From Flavobacterium coralii (GTDB lineage: Bacteria; Bacteroidota; Bacteroidia; Flavobacteriales; Flavobacteriaceae): a DNA stretch of 64,000 nt. Location of the stretch: the NCBI RefSeq assembly GCF_019891545.1, contig NZ_JAHDIU010000003.1:310001-374000 (forward strand), in the 5' to 3' direction. Both the position numbers and the translations under genes were made by a program. The notes under the pieces were generated by a model. The model did not search any database. It saw only the letters and a list, made by a program, of their open reading frames with translations, and was not told where the DNA came from. Below, piece after piece: positions 27,083-35,188 of the stretch (position 1 is the first letter of the stretch; each line of letters starts with the position of its first letter).

Positions 27083-28183
27083 TTACCGTATAAAGGTACC
27101 TAAATCTACCTTAAGTGAGAAAATATTTGAATAAAGTGCTGCACTTTGGTCGCCAATATCTGTAAGGGCATAATCTACTGCAATACCTTTGTATTTAAAC
27201 CCAAGCCCGATATTGGGCTGAAAGCTCAGTTTTTCTGAATTATCTATCTGGGTTATATTCTGGAAATTGCCGACACCTGCACGAAGGTAAACAAGGTCTA
27301 TATAGCCAAACTCAAAACCTATGGCGGGGTCTATACTCACAATTTCAGAAGATATGATATCATTGGTCTGTGCAAACTGCATATTAAGGTTTGCAGCGGC
27401 AAGTATGCTGTAATCATATCTGATTATAAACTTCTTAGCAAAGCCAAGCTGCGCTTTAGGTAATGTAATTTCAGAGGTTTCAGGCAATTCCTGATTTTCA
27501 CCGGGTATAGCACCGGCTATGGTTTCATATTCTTCCTCGTTAATATTCCATACATTATAGGTAGTGGTAATATCGCGTAGCATAAGGCCAATCATCCAGT
27601 CATTTTTTGTTTGATACTGGAGGCCAATATCAAAACCAAACCCCCATGAATCTGCAAACTTACCTATCACCCTTCGGATAACCTTGGCATTTATACCATA
27701 ATTAAGCCCATCCAGCGGTAAAGAGCGCGCATATGAAATGGTAAAGCCATAATCAGCGGTAGAGAACAGGCTGATGCGGTTGTAGTCGATGTTACCTTCA
27801 TCGTCTATAAGCTGGGTGGTATTCAGGATGTCATCTACACCAAAGCGGATAACAGAAAATCCAAAAGCCGAACGGTTGTCTATAGGCATGGCATAGCCCG
27901 CATAGTCATACTGTGCTATGTTGGCAAAGTAACTGGCATGCATTAGCGCTACCTGCTTGTCTTTTACCTTTAGCAACCCTGCCGGATTCCAGTAACCCGA
28001 GTTAACATCGGCAGTATGGGCAGTAACGGCATTGCTCATACCGAGTGCCGCTGCATCTACGCCTATGTTCATAAACTCGTTGGAGTATTTCCTTACAGAC
28101 TGCCCGTAAGTAATTACGGGTAAAAGAAATGATAAAAAAATTAAAAACCTGTTCAATGCTGTTAATTTGTGCAAATATGACAT
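27083..28183 (-). CDS. PorV/PorQ-family type IX secretion protein (PorV2-like)
   Basis: ATG at 28183 is preferred over one ten codons upstream because it begins a normal signal peptide (MSYLHKLTALNRFLIFLSFL, cleaved near YGQS). The mature part starts with FMNIGVDAAALGMSNAVTAHTADVNSGYWNPAGL, the signature of the PorV/PorQ outer-membrane beta-barrel family, and continues with alternating amphipathic strands. Members act as attachment or shuttle proteins of the type IX secretion system. The gene supports assignment to Bacteroidota. The exact partner is unknown. Confidence 0.85.
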   Translation of the reverse strand: MSYLHKLTALNRFLIFLSFLLPVITYGQSVRKYSNEFMNIGVDAAALGMSNAVTAHTADVNSGYWNPAGLLKVKDKQVALMHASYFANIAQYDYAGYAMPIDNRSAFGFSVIRFGVDDILNTTQLIDDEGNIDYNRISLFSTADYGFTISYARSLPLDGLNYGINAKVIRRVIGKFADSWGFGFDIGLQYQTKNDWMIGLMLRDITTTYNVWNINEEEYETIAGAIPGENQELPETSEITLPKAQLGFAKKFIIRYDYSILAAANLNMQFAQTNDIISSEIVSIDPAIGFEFGYIDLVYLRAGVGNFQNITQIDNSEKLSFQPNIGLGFKYKGIAVDYALTDIGDQSAALYSNIFSLKVDLGTFIR

Positions 28184-28227
28184 AAAATTCTCAATTACTA
28201 AACTCCATTTCAATTAACTTATTGTGT

Positions 28228-28235
28228 TAACTTTG
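28228..28235 (+). promoter_or_regulatory. TANNTTTG -7 element upstream of pssA
   Basis: TAACTTTG lies 22 bases upstream of the pssA ATG at 28258, in the short divergent region shared with the PorV-like gene. Confidence 0.5.
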
Positions 28236-28257
28236 TGCTTATAAAAAATTACATGCT

Positions 28258-29001
28258 ATGCCTTTAAGGAAACACGTTCCGAACATTATTACATTACTTA
28301 ATTTAACTGCCGGCCTTGTTGCCCTTGTTTATGCTTTTGACACTAACCTGCAAATGGCATTTATATGGGTATGCATCGGTATTTTTCTAGATTTCTGGGA
28401 TGGTTTCTTTGCACGTATCTTAAATGCACAAAGCAAAATCGGGTTACAGCTCGACTCGTTAGCCGATATGGTCACGAGCGGTGTGGTGCCGGGTGTTGTA
28501 ATGTATAAAATGCTGGAGAATATATACGAACTCAGCGAAACCTATGCGCCTGATAATTTTTATATGAACCTGCTGCCCTATATTGGCTTTATAATAACTA
28601 TAGGCTCATGCTACAGGCTTGCTAAATTTAATGTTGATACACGCCAGACCGACTCCTTCATCGGTTTGCCGACTCCTGCAAATGCGTTGCTTATAATAAG
28701 CCTTCCGGTTATTTTAAATCATTCAGACGGTACCGGGTTTGTTTTCGATATGCTTTCTAATCCTTATGTACTGGTAGGCATTAGCCTGCTTAGCGCATTT
28801 TTGCTGAATGCTGAAATTCCGCTTTTTTCGCTTAAGGTGAAATACTTTAACTGGGAAACAAATAAGATACAAATCTTCTTCTTAGTACTTTCGGTGCTAT
28901 TACTGTTCTTTTTCCAGTATCTGGGTATACCACTGATTATATTGTCATACGTTATCCTGTCGGTATTCAATAATAAACTTTCCGAAAAAAAGGCAGTATA
29001 G
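28258..29001 (+). CDS. pssA: CDP-diacylglycerol-serine O-phosphatidyltransferase
   Basis: The 247-residue membrane protein begins PLRKHVPNIITLLNLTAGL and contains the CDP-alcohol phosphatidyltransferase motif at about residues 47-72 (DFWDGFFAR, then GLQLDSLAD). The spacing matches D-x2-D-G-x2-A-R-x(8-9)-G-x3-D-x3-D. It makes phosphatidylserine from CDP-diacylglycerol and serine, the precursor of phosphatidylethanolamine. About eight hydrophobic helices are visible. It stops one base before the GH25 gene. Confidence 0.92.
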   Translation: MPLRKHVPNIITLLNLTAGLVALVYAFDTNLQMAFIWVCIGIFLDFWDGFFARILNAQSKIGLQLDSLADMVTSGVVPGVVMYKMLENIYELSETYAPDNFYMNLLPYIGFIITIGSCYRLAKFNVDTRQTDSFIGLPTPANALLIISLPVILNHSDGTGFVFDMLSNPYVLVGISLLSAFLLNAEIPLFSLKVKYFNWETNKIQIFFLVLSVLLLFFFQYLGIPLIILSYVILSVFNNKLSEKKAV

Positions 29002-29002
29002 C

Positions 29003-29893
29003 ATGAAGCGCCCTGCGCCACCTAAAAAAGTAACAGCAGCGAAGAAAAAGCCTATAGCCAAGCGCAGGACTACACACAAAAGCAAACAGCCTGATGCCTG
29101 GCAAAAAGCAAAGCGTTGGGTTATTCTTGTTTTTATTGCTGTATTAGTTGTTGCCGCATACAAATACCATAACGGGCTGCTGTATTACCTCGGGTTTAAA
29201 ACTGATAAAAATATAGATGCACTAACCAAAGAAGAACGAAAGCTTGCCGACCTGCGTATTTATGAAATTGTGGGGCGAAACAAGGATAAAGTATTTGGTA
29301 TTGATGTATCGCACTACCAGGGACGCATTAACTGGGAAGAATTACAAAAGGCAGAAGAAGAATTTCCGCTGCATTTTATATTTATGCGTGCCACGGCAGG
29401 TAAAGATGGTAAAGATACCCGTTTTGCCCACAATTGGAAGAAAGCGGGAGAGAATGGCTACATTCGCGGTGCGTACCACTACTACAGACCCGACGAAAAC
29501 TCACTTGCACAGGCAGAGCATTTTATAAAAACTGTTAAACTGGCTAAAGGCGACCTGCCCCCGGTACTTGATATTGAAAAGATACCTAACCGACAGAGTA
29601 TGGACAGCCTGAAAGTTGGCCTGCAACGCTGGCTGGGCAGGATAGAGGCGCATTATGGCATGCAGCCGATACTGTACAGTGGTGAAAGTTTTTATACTGA
29701 TTTCCTTAAAAAAGAATTTTCCGATTACAGGGTATGGATAGCCAATTACAGCTTTTTTGAGGAAGATATAAAAAAGGAATGGCTGTTTTGGCAATTTACA
29801 GATCAGGCACAAATAAAGGGTATAGAAGGGAATGTAGATGTAAATATTTACAACGGCAGTTTGGAAAGCCTCCTTACTCACGTTAAAAAGTAA
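29003..29893 (+). CDS. Glycoside hydrolase family 25 lysozyme-like protein
   Basis: The 296-residue protein has a basic, proline- and lysine-rich cytoplasmic start, one membrane anchor (about residues 37-53), and a GH25 domain. The domain shows GIDVSHYQGRINWE, RATAGKDGKD, GAYHYYRP, the catalytic PPVLDIEK and a final WQFTDQAQIKGI...VDVNIYNG. GH25 enzymes cleave the MurNAc-GlcNAc bond of peptidoglycan. It lies directly after pssA. It converges on the sigma-factor gene with a single base between their stop codons. Confidence 0.88.
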   Translation: MKRPAPPKKVTAAKKKPIAKRRTTHKSKQPDAWQKAKRWVILVFIAVLVVAAYKYHNGLLYYLGFKTDKNIDALTKEERKLADLRIYEIVGRNKDKVFGIDVSHYQGRINWEELQKAEEEFPLHFIFMRATAGKDGKDTRFAHNWKKAGENGYIRGAYHYYRPDENSLAQAEHFIKTVKLAKGDLPPVLDIEKIPNRQSMDSLKVGLQRWLGRIEAHYGMQPILYSGESFYTDFLKKEFSDYRVWIANYSFFEEDIKKEWLFWQFTDQAQIKGIEGNVDVNIYNGSLESLLTHVKK

Positions 29894-29894
29894 A

Positions 29895-30467
29895 TCAGCA
29901 GTTACCTTTGTTCTTGATGATATCGGCCAGCAGCTTTTTCGCCCTTAGCAGTTTTACCTTGATGTTATTAAGCGGCTCATTAAGCTGGTTTGCAATTTCC
30001 TGATAGCTTTGCTCCTGAAAGTATCGTAGCTGTATTACTTCCTGGTATTGTGGCTTTAGCTTTTTAATACACTCCAGCAGCCTCGAAAGGTTTTGTTCCT
30101 GTATCAATTCATCTTCAGCAGATGCCGACTCGTCAGCAATATTATAGGCGCGCCTGTCATCGTCCTCGCTTATATCTACAAATAGCGAAGAGCGCTTTTT
30201 GCGCAGCATATCTATATGCACATTTTTGGCAATGGCTATAAGCCAGGTGTTAAAAGCATACTCAGGATTATAGGTACTTATCCGGTCAAAAGCCTTCGAA
30301 AAAGTTTCTATAACAATATCCTCGGTATCGGTTTCATTCTGGGTGCGTTTCAGCATAAACCCATAAACCTCATTCCAGAAAAAATCAAGGAGAAATGTAA
30401 AAGCCACCTGGTCGCCTGTTTTGGCTTTGGCTATATTTTGCTGTATAAGCGCTGAATTTATTTCCAA
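29895..30467 (-). CDS. ECF-type RNA polymerase sigma factor
   Basis: The 190-residue protein has sigma region 2 (residues about 20-90, with FNTWLIAIAKNVHIDMLRKKR) and region 4 (about residues 125-180, with QEVIQLRYFQEQSYQEIANQL, then IKVKLLRAKKLL). No adjacent anti-sigma factor is seen. Its start overlaps the end of the upstream GT2 gene by 10 bases, so the two are probably co-transcribed. Its regulon is unknown. Confidence 0.88.
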   Translation of the reverse strand: MEINSALIQQNIAKAKTGDQVAFTFLLDFFWNEVYGFMLKRTQNETDTEDIVIETFSKAFDRISTYNPEYAFNTWLIAIAKNVHIDMLRKKRSSLFVDISEDDDRRAYNIADESASAEDELIQEQNLSRLLECIKKLKPQYQEVIQLRYFQEQSYQEIANQLNEPLNNIKVKLLRAKKLLADIIKNKGNC

Positions 30468-31564
30468 TGTACCGGTTTTGAAAACATATTGGTAAAGAAA
30501 ACATTTACCCTTGTGAAGATAAGGATAATTTCTATAACCGGAAACCAGTACACCACATCTTTTTCTTTCAGTTTAGCAGCACTGTACCCAAAGGCAATCC
30601 AGCTGCACAGGTAGCGCAAGGCTATAACAGGCACTACAAACATCCAGTTATATTGCAGGGCAAGCAGTACAATAAGCAGTATAAAAAATAATACCTGGCT
30701 GATGTTGAACAGCTTTAGCTGAAACTTATCTGAAGCCCTGAAAAACGATGCCGTATACTCCTGCCTGCGCTTTTGTATAAACCATGCTTTATAGCTTTTT
30801 TTAGGCTCGCAATAGGTAAAACTGTCAGGTGTAAAACAAACGGTTGTGTTATGCTTGCGTGCTGCCTGGTTTATAAAAAGGGCATCTTCACCCGTGCGGA
30901 TGCTCATGTGGTCTATAAAACCGTTTACCTTGAAAAACTCTTCTTTTTTATAGGCAAGGTTACGGCCTTCGCCGGTGTAGGGCCTTCCCAGTTTAGCCCA
31001 TGCAAAATACTGCGTTGCGGTAAGCACGGCATCAAAACGAATAATTTTATTAAGGAACGAGCCTTTAATTTTTTCATAAGTCCCGTAGCCCAACACTATA
31101 GTTTTTTTAAGAGTAAAGTGTGAGCTCATCTGCGAAATCCAGTCTGCGGAAGCAGGGTAGCAGTCACCATCTGTAAAGAGCAGGTATTCTTTAGAGGCTG
31201 CTTTTATACCCAATGTAAGCGCATATTTTTTATTCCCCCAAAAGGCTTCGTTGTTTTCTACCTTAACCAGCCTTATGTTAGGATACTGTTTTTCAAACTC
31301 CTCAAAAACATCCAGTGTTTCGTCAGATGAAGCGTCGTCTATAAGCACAAGCTCAAAGTCGGGGTAATTCTGCGCTGCCAGTAGCGGAACAAACTGCCTT
31401 GCTTTTTCGGCTTCGTTCTTAGCACAATAAATTACCGAAACGGGAATTTTTTTAGGATTGGATTCTTTGGGTTTGGAAAAGGCAAACTTTCCGAATATAC
31501 CCAGATAGTAAACCAGTTGCAGTACGGTTATACCCACAAACACATAGAAAGTAATGTCAAGCAT
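30458..31564 (-). CDS. Glycosyltransferase family 2 membrane protein
   Basis: The 368-residue protein has one N-terminal helix, a GT-A domain (SVIYCAKNEAEKARQF, then LIDDASSDET and the metal-binding TDGDCYP), and a GEDALFINQAARKH plus RRQEY region typical of processive or membrane-linked GT2 enzymes. Two or three helices follow at the C-terminus. It probably transfers a sugar to a lipid or glycan at the inner membrane. It is separate from the main polysaccharide locus and translationally coupled to the ECF sigma gene. Confidence 0.85.
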   Translation of the reverse strand: MLDITFYVFVGITVLQLVYYLGIFGKFAFSKPKESNPKKIPVSVIYCAKNEAEKARQFVPLLAAQNYPDFELVLIDDASSDETLDVFEEFEKQYPNIRLVKVENNEAFWGNKKYALTLGIKAASKEYLLFTDGDCYPASADWISQMSSHFTLKKTIVLGYGTYEKIKGSFLNKIIRFDAVLTATQYFAWAKLGRPYTGEGRNLAYKKEEFFKVNGFIDHMSIRTGEDALFINQAARKHNTTVCFTPDSFTYCEPKKSYKAWFIQKRRQEYTASFFRASDKFQLKLFNISQVLFFILLIVLLALQYNWMFVVPVIALRYLCSWIAFGYSAAKLKEKDVVYWFPVIEIILIFTRVNVFFTNMFSKPVHWK

Positions 31565-31592
31565 AAAAGGTGATGGCTGTTTTCTACAGCCG

Positions 31593-31600
31593 CAAAATTA
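31593..31600 (-). promoter_or_regulatory. TANNTTTG -7 element upstream of the GT2 gene
   Basis: On the minus strand TAATTTTG precedes CGGCTG and lies 28 bases before the GT2 start codon at 31564. Confidence 0.5.
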
Positions 31601-31677
31601 GTTAAAAGTAACAAAGCGGTAAGCTTTCGGCTTTTAGTTTTTTATAAAAAATTTGATTTATCAACTAAAGCTGAAAG

Positions 31678-32691
31678 TTATATGATATTTACTTCGGCTT
31701 CTATTTGTATGCCAAACTTTTCAAAAACTGTTTCCTGTATTTTTTTTGAGAGTTCCAATAGCTCTTTACCGGTAGCGTTGCCATAATTAACCAGTACAAG
31801 TGCCTGTTTGGTATGTACACCGGCATCGCCAAAGCGTTTGCCTTTAAAGCCGCTTTGCTCTATAAGCCAGCCGGCAGGTACTTTTACCTGACTTTCAGAT
31901 ACTGCATAATACGGCATCAAAGGATGCTCAGCCTGTATTTTTTCAAATAAGGCTTTAGGCACTATCGGGTTTTTGAAAAAGCTTCCGCTGTTGCCCAGTT
32001 CTTTAGGGTCGGGCAGCTTACTCTGCCGTATGGCTATTACTGCATTGCTTACATCTTTAATAGTGGGTACAATTATACCTTTATCAATTAATTTGTCTGT
32101 AATATCTCCGTAGGCAGTATTAATTCTATGCTCATCAGTAGTTAATCTGAACGTTACAGAAGTAATTATGTATTTGTCTTTCAGCCTGCCTTTAAAAATA
32201 CTTTCCCTGTAGGCAAATTCGCATTCTTCTTTTGTAAAGGTTTTGATTTCCTGTGTTTCTATATCCATTGCCTCACAAGATTCGAAAGTGTCTTTTATCT
32301 CAGTGCCATAGGCGCCAATGTTCTGTATTGGGGTTGTGCCCACATTACCGGGAATGAGTGACAGGTTTTCCAGCCCGCCCAGGTTATTCTCTATACAAAA
32401 CAGTACAAACTCATGCCAGTTCTCGCCTGCCATTGCTTTAACATGCGCATACCCGGTTTGTTGTTTGGTAATTTGCTTTCCTTTTATATTGATATGGATA
32501 ACAAGCGCATCTATATCCTGCGTAAGCAGCATATTGCTGCCACCGCCCAAAATAAAAAGCTTTCTGCCTTTGTTTTCCGCAAGAACCGTTGCAAGTTCTT
32601 CTGTAGTTTCTACCGATATAAACTCTTTAGCGTATGCGGTTATGCCAAATGTATTGTACTCTTTTAAATTAAAATTGGTGCTGATTTGCAT
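31678..32691 (-). CDS. murB: UDP-N-acetylenolpyruvoylglucosamine reductase, type I
   Basis: The 337-residue protein is the housekeeping form of MurB. It has FNLKEYNTFGI at the start, the FAD loop LGGGSNMLL, IPGNVGTTPIQNIGAYG, the YRESIF motif with the catalytic Arg, GNSGSFFKNP with the catalytic Ser and the C-terminal Glu of EAEVNII. The long insertion before VPAGWLIEQSGFKG is characteristic of type I enzymes. It reduces UDP-GlcNAc-enolpyruvate to UDP-MurNAc in peptidoglycan synthesis. A second, type-IIb MurB is at 3866-4723. Confidence 0.95.
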   Translation of the reverse strand: MQISTNFNLKEYNTFGITAYAKEFISVETTEELATVLAENKGRKLFILGGGSNMLLTQDIDALVIHINIKGKQITKQQTGYAHVKAMAGENWHEFVLFCIENNLGGLENLSLIPGNVGTTPIQNIGAYGTEIKDTFESCEAMDIETQEIKTFTKEECEFAYRESIFKGRLKDKYIITSVTFRLTTDEHRINTAYGDITDKLIDKGIIVPTIKDVSNAVIAIRQSKLPDPKELGNSGSFFKNPIVPKALFEKIQAEHPLMPYYAVSESQVKVPAGWLIEQSGFKGKRFGDAGVHTKQALVLVNYGNATGKELLELSKKIQETVFEKFGIQIEAEVNII

Positions 32692-32708
32692 GGTTTGTAA
32701 TTTGAGCG

Positions 32709-32716
32709 CAAAAGTA
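32709..32716 (-). promoter_or_regulatory. TANNTTTG -7 element upstream of murB
   Basis: On the minus strand TACTTTTG is followed by CGCTC and lies 17 bases upstream of the murB ATG, immediately after the stop of the DUF2461 gene, so murB has its own start site. Confidence 0.55.
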
Positions 32717-32722
32717 AGCTAT

Positions 32723-33397
32723 TTATTCGGTGGTAAGCCCACGGTTTATAAACTCCACCAAAGGTTTTAATACCAAAAGCTTTTTAGAAGTTTCTGCCAC
32801 AAAATTTTCGTTCTCAAGTTCCTTATCGGTAATTTTTGCTGTTGCAGTAAAGCTTTTCAGCTTAAGGAATTCTATTGCCGGATGGTCTTTAGGATAATCT
32901 TTAGGTGCGGTTTTTAGTGTATTGTTTTCGTCACGGTCAAAACCTGCATATATCTTTTTAAAGTTTTTATCTGCAACTATTTCTTCAAGGTCTTCATAAA
33001 ATCCGGCTATTTCACGGCGTGTTTTTTTCAGTTCCTCTGCCTGGGGGCAATAAAGCCCTCCTGCAATAAAGCTTGCTCCTTTTTCTATATGGACATAGTA
33101 GCCAGCCATGTTATTGTGTTTGCTGCCAGCCGAAAACCACATGCCCATATTGGTCTTGTATGGCGATTTGTCTTTACTGAACCGTATATCGCGGTTAATA
33201 CGGAAGGTACAGTTCTTAAATTCAAGTTGCTGTAATGATGAGTCGCCTTTACCCATTTCAGCTATAAAAGCCTCTGTAATGTTTTTGTAGGCTTTTTTAT
33301 ATTCATTATAGCGTTTTTGGTTGGCCTGAAACCACTCGCGGTTGTTATTGTTTTTCAGGTCAGTAAGAAAATCAAGCACTTCAGTTGGTATTGCCAT
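32723..33397 (-). CDS. DUF2461 family protein
   Basis: The 224-residue protein matches the DUF2461 (TIGR02453) family: EVLDFLTDLKNNNNREWFQANQKRY at the start, FRINRDIRFSKDKSPYKTNMG in the middle and GYYVHIEKGASFIAGGLYCP after it. The biochemical function of the family is not established. It follows the toxin gene by 1 base on the same strand, so it may be transcribed with the toxin-antitoxin pair and recF. Confidence 0.85.
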   Translation of the reverse strand: MAIPTEVLDFLTDLKNNNNREWFQANQKRYNEYKKAYKNITEAFIAEMGKGDSSLQQLEFKNCTFRINRDIRFSKDKSPYKTNMGMWFSAGSKHNNMAGYYVHIEKGASFIAGGLYCPQAEELKKTRREIAGFYEDLEEIVADKNFKKIYAGFDRDENNTLKTAPKDYPKDHPAIEFLKLKSFTATAKITDKELENENFVAETSKKLLVLKPLVEFINRGLTTE

Positions 33398-33398
33398 A

Positions 33399-33680
33399 TT
33401 ATTTTCTGTTTACAGGATTAAGGGAGGTGTGCAGTACACCAATGATAATTATCGAGTCTTCTTTTACGTAATAATGAATCAGGTAAGGAAAAACAGACAC
33501 AACTGTAGTACGCACATCTTTATATTGGGTAACTGCTGCGTCAGGATTTTTTCTCAAAAAAGATACTTCGTCCTTTATGGTCTTTAAAAATCTTTTTCCG
33601 AGTCCTTTTTGCCTGCTTTCATACCATTCCGCAGAAGCTTTTAATTCAGCTTTTGCTTCTTTAGTAATAATTACTTTCAA
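33399..33680 (-). CDS. RelE/ParE-superfamily toxin
   Basis: The 93-residue protein has the ParE-like pattern EAKAELKASAEWYESRQKGLGKRF, RKNPDA and a final beta-rich segment VSVFPYLIHYYVKEDSIIIIGVLH. ParE toxins target DNA gyrase and RelE toxins cleave mRNA in the ribosome; the long helical hairpin and EWYE motif favour the ParE side. It lies 2 bases downstream of the antitoxin gene, the usual order for a type II system. Confidence 0.85.
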   Translation of the reverse strand: MKVIITKEAKAELKASAEWYESRQKGLGKRFLKTIKDEVSFLRKNPDAAVTQYKDVRTTVVSVFPYLIHYYVKEDSIIIIGVLHTSLNPVNRK

Positions 33681-33682
33681 GA

Positions 33683-33913
33683 CTACAGGTCTTTGTCGAG
33701 TTCATCTATTGTTGCCTCAAAGTCCAGTAATTCGGTCCTGCAGTCAGTAATACTTTCAAGGCGCCTGTCAATTTCCTGCTTATGCCAGTCAGGTATTTCT
33801 GTAATCTCACTTTCAATACCTTTAAATTTTTTCTTAAATGACAGCCATTCTTTAATAGGGATAAAAACACCTGTTGTTTCTCCTTTGCTGTCTAATATAT
33901 ACTGAAGGTTCAT
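33683..33913 (-). CDS. Antitoxin of the ParE-type module
   Basis: The 76-residue acidic protein starts NLQYILDSKGETTGVFIPIKEW and ends in a highly charged tail (FEATIDELDKDL), as in Bacteroidota antitoxins paired with RelE/ParE toxins. The beta-rich N-terminus would bind DNA and the C-terminus wrap the toxin. Its start lies 37 bases downstream of a tandem 11-base repeat that overlaps a possible promoter. Pairing is supported by the 2-base gap to the toxin gene. Confidence 0.75.
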   Translation of the reverse strand: MNLQYILDSKGETTGVFIPIKEWLSFKKKFKGIESEITEIPDWHKQEIDRRLESITDCRTELLDFEATIDELDKDL

Positions 33914-33941
33914 GATGATAAGTTTTTACGAATTTAATTAA

Positions 33942-33971
33942 AAAACATATCTGCTACAAGTCTGCTACAAG
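33942..33971 (-). promoter_or_regulatory. Tandem repeat and putative promoter of the toxin-antitoxin operon
   Basis: TCTGCTACAAG occurs twice without a gap (33950-33960 and 33961-33971). On the minus strand the repeats supply a TTG at 33970-33968, 18 bases from TATGTTTT at 33949-33942, close to the TTG/TANNTTTG consensus. The second copy includes the recF stop codon. It is a candidate operator for antitoxin autoregulation. Confidence 0.45.
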
Positions 33972-35044
33972 TTAAATATCCTGTAGCTCTGGTGGGTAGC
34001 TTTTACTATGTTTTCGGTACGATCCGGGTGGGTGTCAGATATAAAGATTTGCCCGAAGGTTTTATTGTTGATCATCTGTACAATTTTTTCTACCCGGGTT
34101 TCATCCAGCTTGTCAAAAATATCATCAAAGAGCAATATCGGCAGTACACCGCTTTGTTTTTTGATGAACTCAAATTGTGCGAGTTTAAGCGCTATAAGAA
34201 AAGATTTCTGCTGCCCCTGCGAGCCAAACTTTTTTATGGGATGCTCCTCAATCTCAAAAGAAAGGTCGTCTTTATGTATGCCTGTGCTTGTATATTGCAA
34301 TACCCTGTCGCGTTGCAGGTTTTCATCCAGCAGGACAGAAAGCGGCTTTTCAGAAAGCTGGCTGTCATACTTTAATGTTACTGTTTCGGCAGAACCTGTA
34401 ATGTTATGATGATGGCTGTTAAAAATGGGTATAAAATCCTGTAGAAACTGTTTGCGTTTTTCAAAAATAGCATGGCCTAACGCTGCCATCTGCTCATTAT
34501 AAATACCAAGTGTGTCTTTATCAAAAGTATGGTTCAGGGCAAAATACTTTAAAAGGGCGTTGCGCTGAGACACTATCTTTTGGTAATTAATGAGTTGTTG
34601 CAGGTAAGCGGCATCAAGCTGCGATATAACACTGTCTATAAACTTGCGGCGGGTTTCGCTGCCTTCCGTAATAAGGTCATTATCGCTGGGCGATATCATT
34701 ACAAGCGGAATAAAGCCTATGTGTTCGCTGAACTTTTCATAGGGCTTGCCATTGCGCTTCAGTACTTTTTTTTGTCCGCGTTTCAGGCTGCAAACAATAT
34801 TTTCATTGCGGCCTTCTTTTTCAAAAACACCGTCTATTACAAAAAAATCTTCGGTGTGTTTTATATTTTGCAATGCAAGCGGGTTAAAGTAGCTTTTGCC
34901 ATAGGCAAGGTGGTACACCGCATCGAGCACATTCGTCTTGCCTACCCCGTTTTTGCCCACAAAACAGTTTATTTTGGCATCAAACTCATAATCTGCCTCG
35001 GCAATGTTCTTATAATTGAGAAGTGATAATTTCTTTAAGTACAT
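33965..35044 (-). CDS. recF: DNA replication/repair protein RecF
   Basis: The 359-residue ABC-type ATPase begins [21 protein letters not shown] and has Walker [15 protein letters not shown] at about residues 29-42. A central helical region with the RecF-specific [22 protein letters not shown] follows, then the signature [17 protein letters not shown] and Walker [13 protein letters not shown]. It loads RecA at gaps with RecO and RecR. The length is standard. Confidence 0.95.
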   Translation of the reverse strand: MYLKKLSLLNYKNIAEADYEFDAKINCFVGKNGVGKTNVLDAVYHLAYGKSYFNPLALQNIKHTEDFFVIDGVFEKEGRNENIVCSLKRGQKKVLKRNGKPYEKFSEHIGFIPLVMISPSDNDLITEGSETRRKFIDSVISQLDAAYLQQLINYQKIVSQRNALLKYFALNHTFDKDTLGIYNEQMAALGHAIFEKRKQFLQDFIPIFNSHHHNITGSAETVTLKYDSQLSEKPLSVLLDENLQRDRVLQYTSTGIHKDDLSFEIEEHPIKKFGSQGQQKSFLIALKLAQFEFIKKQSGVLPILLFDDIFDKLDETRVEKIVQMINNKTFGQIFISDTHPDRTENIVKATHQSYRIFNL

Positions 35045-35159
35045 TATGAAATGGCTTCTGATTGTGAGAACCTTGTATAAATTGGCGGTAATTAATAAGG
35101 AAGCCGCAAATTATCGAAAAATATCGACAAAAAGATATTTTATTATTGAATAAAAATTT

Positions 35160-35167
35160 TATTTTTG
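35160..35167 (+). promoter_or_regulatory. TANNTTTG -7 element upstream of the TPR gene
   Basis: TATTTTTG followed by CGGCTC lies 21 bases before the ATG at 35189. The divergent recF side has the mirror sequence AAGCCGCAAA at 35101-35110. Confidence 0.55.
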
Positions 35168-35188
35168 CGGCTCATAAAATTATAATAA

